From Platycnemis pennipes (lineage: Eukaryota > Arthropoda > Insecta > Odonata > Platycnemididae): a DNA stretch of 64,000 bases. The notes beneath the pieces are model-generated. The model did no database searches. It was not told the origin of the DNA and was given only the letters and a program-made list of their open reading frames with translations. A program made the position numbers and the translations under genes. The DNA is taken from contig OW121855.1 of NCBI GenBank assembly GCA_933228895.1, positions 42,422,698 to 42,486,697 of the forward strand, read 5' to 3'. Shown here piece after piece: positions 11,896-21,836 of the stretch (the stretch's first letter is position 1; each line of letters opens with the position of its first letter).

Positions 11896-13059
11896 TTATT
11901 CGTACACGATATTTTAGTCCACGGCGAAAGCAGTACTGAAGTTGATGCGATATTTTTAGATTTTAAAAAGGCTTTCGATAAAGTTCCTCATGACAAATTA
12001 ATCTTGAAGTTAGAGAGTTTTGGTATAAATAAAGACGTTGTATGTTGGGTAAAAGAATTCTTAAGTGGGCGAGAGCAGAGGGTTGTCATAGATGGTATCA
12101 TGTCGGACACAATCGAAGTCACATCGGGAGTTCCCCAGGGTAGCGTAGTAGGTCCGCTTCTATTTCTTTTATACATAAACGATTTGGGTACCGTAGTTAG
12201 TAGTAACCTTAGACTTTTTGCAGACGATGCGGTGGTGTACAGGGGTATATCAAACGAAGAGGACATGAAATCACTTAGCAAGGATTTAGATGCAATTGAA
12301 GAGTGGTGCGACAAATGGCAGTTAGAACTCAACCTTAAAAAGTGTGTAGCTATCAATTTTTGGAGGAGGAATAATTCGATAGAGCGATCCTATAGAATTA
12401 ATAACACGAAGATCGAAAACGTTGAAACCGTAAGATATTTAGGTGTAACAATCACTAAAGATTTATCGTGGGGAAGACACATAAGGGAAATATGCGGCCG
12501 AGCGAAGAGAAAGCTAGGATTTATAAAAAGAGTACTTGGGAAATGTGATGAGAAGACAAAAGAGCGATGCTACTTTTCACTAGTTAGGCCCCACCTTGAG
12601 TATGCAGCCAGTGTATGGGATCCTAATGAATTAGGTTTGATGAGAGAACTAGACAGTGTGCAGCGTAGAGCAGCTAGGTTCGTCAAAAGGTGTTACGATA
12701 GGTTGAGTAGTGTATCAGAATTAATACAAGAATTAGGGTGGGAATCATTATCAGAGCGTAGATTAAAGTTCAGATTTAATCTATTGCAGAAATTTCAATC
12801 GGATAGCTTTACTGAAGATGTTAGGCACATATTGAAAACACCAGCGTATTATGCTAGATTCGACCAGATAAATAAGATTAGAGAGATAGATTGTCGTACA
12901 GATAGATTCAAAATGGCATTTTTCCCCCGTACTATAAGAGAACAGAATAGGCAGCATAGGAAAGGGATAGGTAGGGGAAATATTTTAGAGTATTCTGTAG
13001 TGCATGATGCATGTATTAACCCCTCAAATACTATAGATACTAACAATCTAGTTGCATGA
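11896..13059 (+). pseudogene. ORF2 C-terminal half (RT core to C-terminus), truncated
   Basis: The frame is open from the 5' truncation point to the TGA at 13057-13059. It encodes RT from just before DAIFLDFKKAFDKVPH through SGVPQGSVVGPLLFLLYIND, LRLFADDAVVY and RYLGVTI to the C-terminal domain with LVRPHLEYAASVWDP. The endonuclease and the first RT blocks (GPDQ, YRPISLTS, QHGFRKGRS) are missing and there is no natural start. It cannot give a working enzyme. It shows no stop or frameshift, in contrast to the other fragments. Confidence 0.85.
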
Positions 13060-13167
13060 GACCCTTTAGTTGCTTGCTTGCATGCTAGTAGTGAATGCTT
13101 GGTGACCTTCACCCCCTGCCACACACCCTCGCGGTGGCTTGCAGGGTATCGTGTAGATGTAGATGAG
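11896..13167 (+). mobile_element. family A CR1-like element, recent 5'-truncated copy
   Basis: From 11896 to about 13160 I found no difference from 23755-25019 of the full-length element (constant offset 11859, no indels). The tail is shorter (two GTAGAT units rather than about four). A 5-bp repeat, ATCAA at 11886-11890 and 13168-13172, may be the target-site duplication, with five extra bases (ttata) at the 5' junction. Complete identity over 1.27 kb points to very recent insertion from this or a sister source, or to gene conversion. Confidence 0.93.
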
Positions 13168-13214
13168 ATCAACGGCCAAAGAAGTTGCTAAAAGGTGAAA
13201 TAATATATTTGGTG

Positions 13215-13370
13215 ATAATAAAATGCCGTAGTATAAAAATAAAGTAGTTTAATGCTACCATCTCATTAAAAGCACCGATGCGGATGTTATTATAGGGACA
13301 GAAAGTTGGTTATCAAACGAAATCGCAGATAATGAATTTTTTCCAAAATCGTTTACCATTTATATGTTCT
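13215..13370 (+). mobile_element. family B endonuclease N-terminal fragment
   Basis: Across one or two frame changes it encodes CRSIKNKV, HLIKSTDADVIIGTESWLS and NEIADNEFFPKSFTIY. This is the start of the APE-like endonuclease (catalytic Glu in GTESW) in the B-like version. It lies 50 bp beyond the recent family A copy. Confidence 0.7.
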
Positions 13371-13834
13371 CCGAGAGGTTTCCTCCAATCTTTCCTTCCA
13401 TCCTTCGGCTGATTATTTTAGTAAGTGTTTTCGATGCACGTGACACCAAGCTACGTTCCTCTTAGTGACTCCTATATGTCCTTCTTTATTGCTGCTAAGG
13501 ATTTCTATTGCGGTTTTTAAGCCTCCAAAAGGTGAATTTTTAATTCCAACATTTAGGCATTGTTATAAGTAAAAATTGGAACCCTCTCTCCGAAAAAAAC
13601 TGGTATCCCAATTGAATTCATCGTAGAAATATTTTCGAACGTGGGATAAAAAAATGTCAACATATCGGGATATAACTACTTCAAAACTTATTTCTGGACG
13701 TTATAGATGACCATGCAAAGTTGTGAAAATTCATCCAGTTTCATTGCATAACGGATATATGTATCTTGTTGATGATAACATTCATACATATATGCATACA
13801 TACAAACATTCTACTTTATTTATTAGATTGGGTA
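13371..13834. other. non-coding stretch
   Basis: Nothing recognised. A short run of 'catacatatatgcatacatac' lies near 13785-13805. Confidence 0.4.
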
Positions 13835-13895
13835 GTGTTTCCTTATTAATGCATGCCCCCTGCCACACCCCCTTGAGGAGATTTTTAAAGGTATC
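13835..13895 (+). mobile_element. degenerate CR1-like 3' end
   Basis: 'gcatgccccctgccacaccc' followed by 'ccttgag' and 'ggtatcatgtaca' corresponds to the conserved A/B 3' end (ccctgccacacaccctcgcgg...gggtatcgtgtag). The hairpin's right arm is damaged. Confidence 0.45.
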
Positions 13896-14645
13896 ATGTA
13901 CATTTGCAAAAGCTCACTCCTGCCAATAGATATTCCTTTGGACTTGGCGATTTTGTTCCTAGTCTGCTACGAATATCCTTATGCAAGACCCTTACGTTTA
14001 AAGCCAAGCAAACAAATATTGGGAGTTTTGAGATTGGGAGTTAATAGCACCGGACGCGACCCTCGTGACCTGGAGATGAGAACAAAGGTACGAAGAAACC
14101 ATGCACTTCTATTCGGCATAAGACGTTTAATAGCTTGGTCGCCCCGTAACGAACTTTCACTTTCCCCCAATCCTCCCCCAACGGTCTCCCGCTGTGTCCT
14201 CGAGTCCTTTCAGTGTGCCACTCGCTCTATTCGGATTTGGCGTCCAAGCTCAAGCACGTGTCAAGCAAGGTTGGCATTGAGAGAAGCATTTGTAGATTTA
14301 AATACGACGATATGAACAGGAGTTACTGAAGTCGTTTAATAAAGTTTAGGAAGTTATTTTAAGCCAAAATAGTAAAGTTTTGCAGCATACCCACTCAGCA
14401 GTTAACAGATGCGTACCTAATAAAATAAAATGGGGAAACGCAGAACCTAGATAGTATATACTACGCATAAGTGTGGAAGTCATTGAAATGACAAAGGCAG
14501 AGTCAATCTGGATTGAAAAGTTCTCTAACCAATCCATCCATTGTCGATGAAAGTGATTATTCAAAATTATAAACTAAACTACATAGCAATTAAAGCATAT
14601 CGCAGTGCGTTATTTGTATTCAAGAGCATTTCCAGTGGAAATTTG
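13896..14645. other. non-coding stretch
   Basis: A 139-codon open frame at 13896-14315 has no family motif and partly overlaps the degenerate CR1 end, so I do not call it a gene. Nothing else is recognised. Confidence 0.35.
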
Positions 14646-15308
14646 AGGCTCCCGATGTGACTTTGATTGTGTCCGACATGATATCATATACGACAACCCT
14701 CTGCTATCGCCCACTTAAGAATTCTTTTACCAAACATACGCTTTTATTTATACCAAAACTCTCTAACTTCAAGATTAATTTATCATGAGGAACTTGCGAT
14801 CATGCGTTGTGTGACGATGAGTTGAATACGCTTTGGAAGAAAGTGTTTAATGAATTTGCTTTCTCTACCCTGCTGGTGACTCTAATTCCTTTATCGTTTT
14901 TAAGTGTGTGCACTGTGGACCAATTTCCCTGAAGCATATGCGAGACATATGACCAAAACGCTTTGGGATTGCAATCTAAATATTCTCCTAACATCATGCT
15001 CTTGAAATGTGATAACTCTTGCCGACATGATTTCCTTGCTAAGGCTCTCGATTTTTTATAGTTTTGAACTAAGTCATTTTTTTCCTCTACCGATAGACCC
15101 CGTCCTGCATTTTTCATCCTAGCGTGGCATACCCTTTGTCGCTTTAGTGATTTCCTAACCTCCGCGTTATACCACCTTGGCTCGGTATTATAACTAATGA
15201 ATTTACTTGGTATGTATTTATTAACTGCTTTACGGGTGACTTCAAGAAATTCTCTCCACGAATCCTCTGTATCAAATCCTTTGCTTCGTTCGCTAAATAT
15301 TAAACGAG
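14646..15308 (-). mobile_element. family A CR1-like copy with internal deletion
   Basis: The minus strand reads from the post-endonuclease linker (RISEYIPSKYI equivalent, WYNAEVRKSLKRQRVCHARMKN) through RGLSVEEKN..LVQNYKKS, FKSMMLGEYLD and VHTLKNDKGIRVTSR to FNSSSHNA. It then jumps, with about 10 unmatched bases, to VPHDKLILKLESFGI and ends near SDTIKVTSG. About 550 bp covering RT blocks 0-3 is missing. Both ends are truncated and there is no 3' tail. Confidence 0.85.
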
Positions 15309-15537
15309 TCCCTAATTACTCTTTATGAGTTGACGAAACCATCACCTCTCTAAGATATTTGAAGGCGACTTAAAAAACATAGTTTCATGTATGATTGGAG
15401 GGAATTCGTTATATCAAAATATAAGGAGTGAAATTACAACAAATCAAGAACTTCAGCTATCTCCGCAATAGTTAATATTTTGTAGTATAGTATATATCTT
15501 ATATAGTATACAGTACTTAGTATATATCAACCGAAGA
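15309..15537. other. AT-rich spacer
   Basis: It includes a TATA-rich low-complexity run at about 15480-15530. Nothing coding is seen. Confidence 0.4.
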
Positions 15538-15725
15538 ATAGCACAGGCCAAGGAGCCTTTCCTGAAGAAGAGGCAACTACATGGCTCAAAAACCTTCACT
15601 TACCAACAAGAAAGCACTCCATCAAGACATTCGTATGGAGAAAGTCACTCTATGGGTCAAAAACATGGGACAACGTAAAACAACAGAGCGAAGAATTGAA
15701 GCTTTCAAACCATAATGCCGGAACA
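15538..15725 (+). mobile_element. RTE-like C-terminal fragment (decayed)
   Basis: One frame gives AQAKEPFLKKRQLHGSK. After a frame change it continues NLHLPTRKHSIKTFVWRKSLY and GSKTWDNVKQQSEELKL. This matches the RTE pattern KEAFnKKk..L..K.L.L..RK..iKt.vWsvaLYGsEtW followed by the EAFEMW helix. Only this segment survives. Confidence 0.6.
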
Positions 15726-15944
15726 TGAGCGGAGGATGAACATTTAATCGCCAAAATATGTGAGGCACGAAGAAGTATATGGAATTTGGCTGACTCCCAT
15801 GTACACGCCTCTTTCGGCTAAGAGATATCACCATAATCAGCCTTACCGAGCAAATACATGTTTCTTTTCTGCTCGTGAGTTTGTTAGCTCTCAGAGAAAA
15901 TTGAGCCGTGACTACTTTATGGCCGCTAATGCCTTTCTTGGTTA

Positions 15945-18245
15945 CTACATCTACATAATACCCTGCAAGGCACAATAAAGGTATGTGGCAGATGGTAAAT
16001 TCTCACCAAACATGCACTACATATCATGCATAAAAAGGATTAGTATTTATATAGGTACTGTTCAAAACTACACTATTTAAAAAAAGATAAAAATAGCAAA
16101 GCATACATGCAAAAACATGCTGTTAGTTGGGTTAGCTTCAAGTCCTTATACCAACATGCAACTACCAATGTTATCCACTGCTACTCTCGTACTGGATATA
16201 TTTACCATTATTCATTTCCGCATTAGTACGAGGAAAAAAGGACATTTTGAATCTGTCAGTTCGGCATCAATTTGGTATAAGAACTATTTGGTATAAGGTT
16301 GGTATAAGGACTTAAAGGAATTTCATCGAAGTCACATCAGGAGTTCCCCAGGGTAGCGTAGTAGATCCGTTTCTATTTCTATTATGCATAAACGATTTGG
16401 GTACCGTAGTTAATAGTAAGCTTAGACTTTTTGCAGACGATGCGGCAGTGTATAGGGGTATATCAAAACAAAATACAGGGTATCGCTTAGTAAGGATGTA
16501 GATGTAATTCAAGAGTGGTGCGACAAATGGCAGTTAGAATTTAACCTTAACAAATGTGTAGCTAACAATTTTTGGAGGAGGAATAATTCGATAGAGCGAT
16601 CCCATAAAATTAGTAACACGAAGATCGCAAACGTTGAAACCAAAGGATATTTAGGTGTAACAATCACTAAAGATTTATCGTGGGTAAGACACATTAGGGA
16701 AATATACGGCCGGGCGAAGAGCTAGGATTTATAAAAAGAGTACTTGAGAAATGTGATGAGAAGACAAAAGAGCGATGTTACTTTTCACTAGTTAGGCCCC
16801 ACCTTGAGTATGCAGCCAGTGTATGGAATCCTAATGAATTAGGTTTGATCAGAGAACTAGACAGTGTGCAGCGTTGAGCAGATAGGTTCGTTAAAAGGTG
16901 TTATGATAGTATGAGTAGAGTTTCAGAATTAATAAAAGAATTAGGGAGGAAACCATTATCAGAGCGTAGGTTAAAGTACAGATTAAATCTATTAGAGAAA
17001 TTTCAATCAGATAGCTTTACTGATGATGTTAGGCACATATTAAAAACACCAGCGTATTATGCTAGATTCGACCAGATAAATAACATTGGAGAGATAGATT
17101 GTCGTACCGATAGATTCAAAATGGCATTTTTCCCCCGTACTATAAGGGAACAGAATAGGCAGCATAGGAAAGGGATAGGTTGGTGAAATATTTTAGAGTA
17201 GTCTGTAGTGCATGATGCATGTATTAATCCCTTAAATACTATAGATGCTAACAATCAAGTTGCATGAGACAATATAGTTGCTAGTTTGCATGTTAGTAGT
17301 GCATGCTTGGTGATCTTCACCCCCTGCCACACACCCTCGCGGTGGCTTGCAGAGTATCGTGTAGATGTAGATGAATTTCTCTAATTTTCTGATTATGGTC
17401 CATTGTACCATAGTAAGTTGGGGTCCGCAAAATATTTTTAACATCATCACTGAAAATATGGTCTTGGAATGTGTGAAAGATATTAAGTTTAAATTTCAAC
17501 CTGCGATCTGACAATGATTCCCAATTTAATTCATTTAATAGACTGGTTACGCTAATAAGGTTATCATACCGTTCCTTTACAAATCTTGCCGATCTTCGCT
17601 GTACACGTTCAAGTTCGTTATTTACACCGATTTCGTAGGGATCCCATGCACTGGCAGCATATTCCAAATGAGGTCTTACAAGGGAAAAGTTGCTGAATTC
17701 TCGTATATGATCGTCACATGTACCCAGTACTCTTTTGACGAATCCCAGTTTATGATTTGCTTGACCCATTATTTCACGAAGGTATGTGTTTACCCCAGGA
17801 AAGATCATGTGTCAGTCTTATTCCAAGATCTTTGATGGATTCCACGTTTGTTGTTTCATTATTATTTATTTTGTAAGTGCTAGGAGGAGAGCTATTCTTT
17901 TTGAGTTTCTACTGCTTTTACAACATGTTCTGGTACATTTGTCGCTAGTAAATCGACAGTATTATTTCCTCTGGTGGATGCTGTTACCAATTGATGCATT
18001 GAGTGTGTTGTGAAGGTACACAATAGTGACTCGCAGAGCTCCTTGTCTTTTACTCCGGTGATAAACCTATTCGTATCCCAGTCTACGGACGGAAGTATGA
18101 AATCTCCACCTATTATTATGTGTCGATCGTTTCCGCGCGAATTTAGTTAACTACTCTTGCTCACCAGGCCTGAGACTGAACTGCCGTCGGTATCAGGCGG
18201 TCTTTAATATACACATATAAAGAATCTTTTGGCTTTGGACTCATG
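15945..18245 (-). mobile_element. family B CR1-like copy, interrupted by a family A insertion
   Basis: Two minus-strand blocks, 15945-16273 and 17374-18245, join perfectly when the intervening family A copy is removed. The first carries the B tail, 3' UTR and the end of ORF2 (DRFKMS equivalent). The second carries TPTYYG.MDHNQKIREI, VQRRSARFVKERYDNLISVT, LVRPHLEYAASAWDP and NHKLGFVKRVLG. Beyond an internal deletion near 17870-17910 come the endonuclease pieces TRGNNTVDLLATNVPEHVV, DRHIIIGGDFILPSVDWD and RPPDTDG. The RT core and the SDH motif are missing. Confidence 0.88.
16274..17373 (+). mobile_element. family A CR1-like copy nested in family B
   Basis: From 16325 to the gtagatgtagatg tail it matches family A ORF2 from IEVTSGVPQGSVV to the end, with a changed FADD region (FADDAAVYRGIS), indels near 16470 and 16720, and a TGA in the QRRAARF segment at about 16877. 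AATTT at 16269-16273 and 17374-17378 flanks it as a probable 5-bp target-site duplication. The first 50 bp (16274-16324) are not family A: they include 'ttggtataaggacttaaag', which is family B 3' UTR sequence. Confidence 0.88.
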
Positions 18246-18251
18246 TAAAAT

Positions 18252-18350
18252 CCTCCATCAACTAGGCATTTCACAATGTGGAATGGAATAAGATGTTCAA
18301 GCAACAGTACGGATGAATGATGGAAGGAAAATAGAAGCCAAAATAAATGC
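18252..18350 (+). mobile_element. RTE-like RT fragment, internally deleted
   Basis: 'INxAFHNVEWNKMFK' then TVRMNDGRKIEAKIN can be read on the plus strand across a frame change. These are the same RTE segments as in the copy at 10713-11176. It has a larger deletion and runs directly into the shared 400-bp cassette. Confidence 0.6.
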
Positions 18351-18745
18351 TCACACAGTCTGTCTCTTCCCGTTCTCGTTTTCGAAACTCACCATTTCTG
18401 AGGTAGCAACGTTGCCACATCCCACCCGCTTTTTACGCGAAAAATAGGAAAATCCTTAATTTTCACCGTATAGCGTCAATCAAAAAACGTTTTTCGACGT
18501 CTTGGAATGAACGATACAATGAAGAAGATAAATTGTTGATACGTTCCAAAGTTTATAACTTCGAAAAACCATGTCTAGTGGTCAATTTCCCTGAGGACCC
18601 CACCCGCTGGGAAAGGTCTACCTTCGCAGAGCTGCCGGGACGGGCGAGGCTCGATTTTCGAGGAGACCGAGGGTGGACCCTTCTAATGACCTACGTCCCC
18701 CTAGCTACCTGAACGACGGCCCCGCTTAACTATCATTAACCGAGT
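18351..18745 (+). repeat. 400-bp non-coding cassette next to an RTE remnant (copy 2)
   Basis: Inverted partner of 10310-10712. It starts near 'cacacagtctgtctcttccc' and ends near 'cccgcttaactatcattaac'. It lies immediately upstream of the flank of the full-length family A element. Its right boundary is also the end of homology with copy 1. Confidence 0.7.
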
Positions 18746-18968
18746 TTTGTAGTTGAAAGATCAGTTTGAGCTCAAGATAGTATTAAAACGTGGATAATGA
18801 AAGCATTGTAAAATGAGTCCAGAATCAGGTCAGAATATTTTTGACTCTTTCCTAGATGACTGACCTTGATGAATATTCGTACATTAGCTGCTAGAAAATC
18901 CCTGTGGAGGTTTTAAGGAAGCTAAAATTATATTGAAAGCATAAAGGTTTCATTTGAAGCTTGAACTT
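18746..18968. other. 5' flank of the full-length element
   Basis: Unmatched AT-rich DNA. It ends in TGAACTT (18962-18968), which recurs at 25035-25041 after the GTAGAT tail. Confidence 0.4.
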
Positions 18969-20813
18969 ACATTCTTCTACCTGCACTCGCAGAGGAAGGT
19001 CGCGTGGTGAGAGCTCCCGTCTTGAGTTGTGACTTTCACTTTTTTACCTGGTCGCCAGTAGCAGCTTTAACGTTGCCTAGCTGGGTCCGTAGTTTTAGCT
19101 CTAAAATTGTGTCGTCCTAGGCTATCCCCTATTTCATAGTGTAGTGGTGTATTTAGTAGTGAGTGTTTAGTTAGTTAGTAAGTGAGTGTGTTAGTGTGTG
19201 AGTTTTCTGTGCCTGCTGTGGCTGTAGTCCCTGCCATCCCGCGAGCGTCTGCCGAGAGTGTGTGCCGATAGCGATAAGTAGAACTAAACCAGTATCTTTA
19301 TTACTTTTATATACTGAGATAAATACAAATCTTCCACTATTGTTTAACATCGTTGTGGCTATTCCATAGTTAGCGTATTTACGTTTCTTATTTATATTTT
19401 ATCATCACCATAGTTTTGTTTTTCTAAGTATTTCTCAGTTATAGAACCGTTCATTATAATCTATTGTTAACAATATATTTCTAGACTTCACTCGGCTTTA
19501 ATTTAACTTTATTCGTTATAGCTACACTGCATTAGTTATTGTTTCATAATATCCGTGCTTCCGTACCGCTGTTTAATCTCCGTGATATATATAGACTTGT
19601 TCTCCTACAAGTGAATTTCTAATTTAATATTATCTTATTGTTATTTATTCATAGTCCTGTGTAGAACCGTATAATCCATCCTAACGTGTAAGGTGTAATT
19701 TGCACTTGTGTTATTATTCATATACAGTTTTTAGTAACTCTGTAGTTTGCGTAACTTATTTTAACCTAGTAGATTCATATAGTTGATCTTTTTTATCGCT
19801 TATTGTTATTGAACTTAGTTGATAATAGTTTTTTTTTTAGACATATTTATATTTCCTTGACTAGTGCTTAATCTAGTTCGTCTTTCGTTGATTTTTAGTA
19901 GTAGATATTTAATACATTTACTTTAGCTTTATACACATAAATTTTATTTATACATATATAGTTTATACTAACTCTGTAGTTTGCGTAACTTATTTTAACC
20001 TAGTAGATTCATATAGTTGATTTTTTTATCGCTTATTGTTATTGAAGTTAGTTGGTGATAGTTTTTTTAGATATATTTATATTTCCTTGACTAGTGCTTA
20101 ATCTAGTTCGTCTTTTTCGTTGCTCCTTTAGTAGTAGATATTTAATACATTTACTTTAGCTTTATACACATAAAGTTTTATTTATACATTTATAGTTTAT
20201 ACTATCTCTGCAGTTTGCGTAACTTATTTTTTAACCTAGTAGATTATATAGTTTTTTTTAATCGCTTATTGTCATTGAAATAATTCGGTAATAGTGTTTT
20301 TTTTTATAGATATATTTATATTTCCTAGATTAGTGCTTAATTTAGCTCGTCTTTTTCGTTGCTTCTTTTAGTAGTAGATTTTTAATACATTTACTTTAGC
20401 TTTACTGTTGACACTTTTTGCTTCATCTCTTCGTAATCGCTGGTCTTGCGCATCCTACAGCCTACATTCCTCTCGTATACATTCCAGAGATCCCCCCCCC
20501 CCCGTGGTTCCCTTCCCTAACCTCAGCCTAACCAAGGTCAACCGTGACCCACCTCCCATCGCGACTCCCTACCGAGCGCTACCCTTGCAACCACTCACCC
20601 GTGTAGTTTTTCTACCTGTGTAGTTTACTCCTAGTCCCTGTCCCCTTTGGGTTAATTGTTTTCTGGTGATAATCTGTGGTCTGTATTTGCTTGCTTGCTC
20701 GTTTCTTCAAGAGCCTTGTTAGTTATTTATTAGTGTGTAGTAAATAGTAGATTCTTTTACCAGATAGCTCCGCTGCGAGTCTAAGGGAGAGAGATAGTTA
20801 GAGTTAGATTAGG
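18969..20813 (+). promoter_or_regulatory. long 5' UTR / putative internal promoter region of family A
   Basis: The first ~300 bp are comparatively GC-rich ('gcagaggaaggtcgcgtggt', 'ggtcgccagtagcagcttta'). The middle is AT-rich with tandem units. The last 400 bp are richer in C, with a poly-C run near 20495-20506. No open frame of note exists before ORF1. Non-LTR elements usually carry an internal pol II promoter here. That role is inferred, and I cannot point to an initiator or DPE with confidence. Confidence 0.6.
19721..20404 (+). repeat. 234-bp tandem units in the retrotransposon 5' UTR (2.9 copies)
   Basis: The marker 'tgtagtttgcgtaacttatt' occurs at 19741, again at 19975 and as 'tgcagtttgcgtaacttatt' at 20209, an exact spacing of 234 bp each time. 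All share the order: marker, 'taacctagtagat', 'cgcttattgt', 'atatttatatttcc', 'tagtgcttaat', 'gtagtagat', 'aatacatttactttagcttt'. The third unit breaks off at about 20404. Differences are scattered, so the units are not brand new. This resembles the promoter monomers of rodent L1. Confidence 0.9.
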
Positions 20814-21836
20814 ATGACTCCCATTAGGTCAATTGTCAACCTCTTCCGTGACTCACCCGATAGCGAGCCCTTGCGGGCTCGAGTCGATGAGCTCGAGAAG
20901 ACGGTGGATAGTCTTCGCTCTCTCGTGAAACGGCTGGTGACTACGTTGGAACGGTCGAGGGGGAGTGGGGGTCGGCCAAGGCCTTCCGCACGCGTTGGTG
21001 CGGGGGCGAGCCCTTACACTGGCGTGGGTTGGAGGGTTGAGGACGTTCCCCGCACACCCGAGCCTCTAGCGGAGCCTACCTCCGAATCCGGGGGAGAGTG
21101 GGAAGTGGTCCGTAGGAGGAGTCGTGGGGTCACACTACACAAACGGGGAAATGCAGAGGCAGAGGCTGAGCCTTTCCCCGTTAGTAATAGGTTCGATGGG
21201 CTGGCGGAGGTTGGCGCATCGAACGCTCCGCCTCCGGAGACTTCGCCGACTGGGAGTCGGGAGGGAAGGGAGGGAGTATTAGTGATAGGTAGCTCCAATG
21301 TCCGCCGAGTAGCGGACTCGATGCGTGCCAGGGCCCGTCGGGAAGGAGGTGGTGAATCCCGAGGGAAAGGTGACGAAGAACGGGTACGTTCCTGGTGTAT
21401 ACCAGGAGGTACGGTGCCCCAGGTGACGAAGGCGTTGAAAGCAACGGTCAGTGCCACTAACTGCTCCAAGCTGCACGTAGTCGCCCATGTCGGCACTAAC
21501 GACGCCGCGAAACGGGGGTCCGAGGATGTAATGGATTCCGTAAGGGATCTATGCACCGAGTTCCACCGTGTTCGTGGAGGTCTGGGTATCGATATGAGGC
21601 TGACTATATGTAGCTTGGTACCTAGGACGGATCGGGGGTCGATGGTTTGGAGCCGAGTTTTAGGCATAAACCGGAGACTCCGTGAAGTCTGTGGGAGCGA
21701 GGGAGCTGAGTTTTTGGACCTCGGGCCGGAGCTGGAAACGTGTCGGGTGCCCCTGAATCGCTCGGGTGTCCACTACACGGACGAGGCATCGTCTAAGGTA
21801 GCGAGTAGGATACTGGAGCATACACGTAGGGTTTAG
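20814..21836 (+). CDS. ORF1 protein: coiled coil plus SGNH-esterase-like domain (family A)
   Basis: 340 residues, starting at ATG in 'ttaggatgact' after the long 5' UTR. Residues 20-48 form a likely coiled coil (LRARVDELEKTVDSLRSLVK region), as expected for ORF1 trimerisation. Residues 96-128 carry the W-E-V-V...NRFDGL pattern found in retroelement ORF1 proteins, in a basic, proline-rich stretch. From 154 to 340 comes an SGNH hydrolase-like fold: block I VIGSSN (157-162, Ser161 at the nucleophile position), a Gly-rich block (CIPGGT), block III HVGTND (225-230) and block V SGVHYTDEA (317-325, His320). The usual block V Asp is replaced by Ser317. ORF1 proteins of CR1/L2-type elements carry such esterase domains and act as RNA-binding chaperones in the RNP. 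Activity here is uncertain. Codons are GC-rich, unlike AT-rich ORF2. Confidence 0.88.
   Translation: MTPIRSIVNLFRDSPDSEPLRARVDELEKTVDSLRSLVKRLVTTLERSRGSGGRPRPSARVGAGASPYTGVGWRVEDVPRTPEPLAEPTSESGGEWEVVRRRSRGVTLHKRGNAEAEAEPFPVSNRFDGLAEVGASNAPPPETSPTGSREGREGVLVIGSSNVRRVADSMRARARREGGGESRGKGDEERVRSWCIPGGTVPQVTKALKATVSATNCSKLHVVAHVGTNDAAKRGSEDVMDSVRDLCTEFHRVRGGLGIDMRLTICSLVPRTDRGSMVWSRVLGINRRLREVCGSEGAEFLDLGPELETCRVPLNRSGVHYTDEASSKVASRILEHTRRV

Noticed and set aside
13896..14315. 139-codon plus-strand frame
   Set aside because: It starts in a decayed CR1-like 3' end and shows no recognisable domain or codon pattern.
14646..15308. Splicing as cause of the internal deletion
   Set aside because: GT and AG lie near the deletion ends, but about 10 unmatched bases at the junction do not fit a clean splice; kept only as a question in the findings.
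21014..21667. 217-codon minus-strand frame opposite ORF1
   Set aside because: Antisense shadow of GC-rich ORF1 codons with no independent motif.
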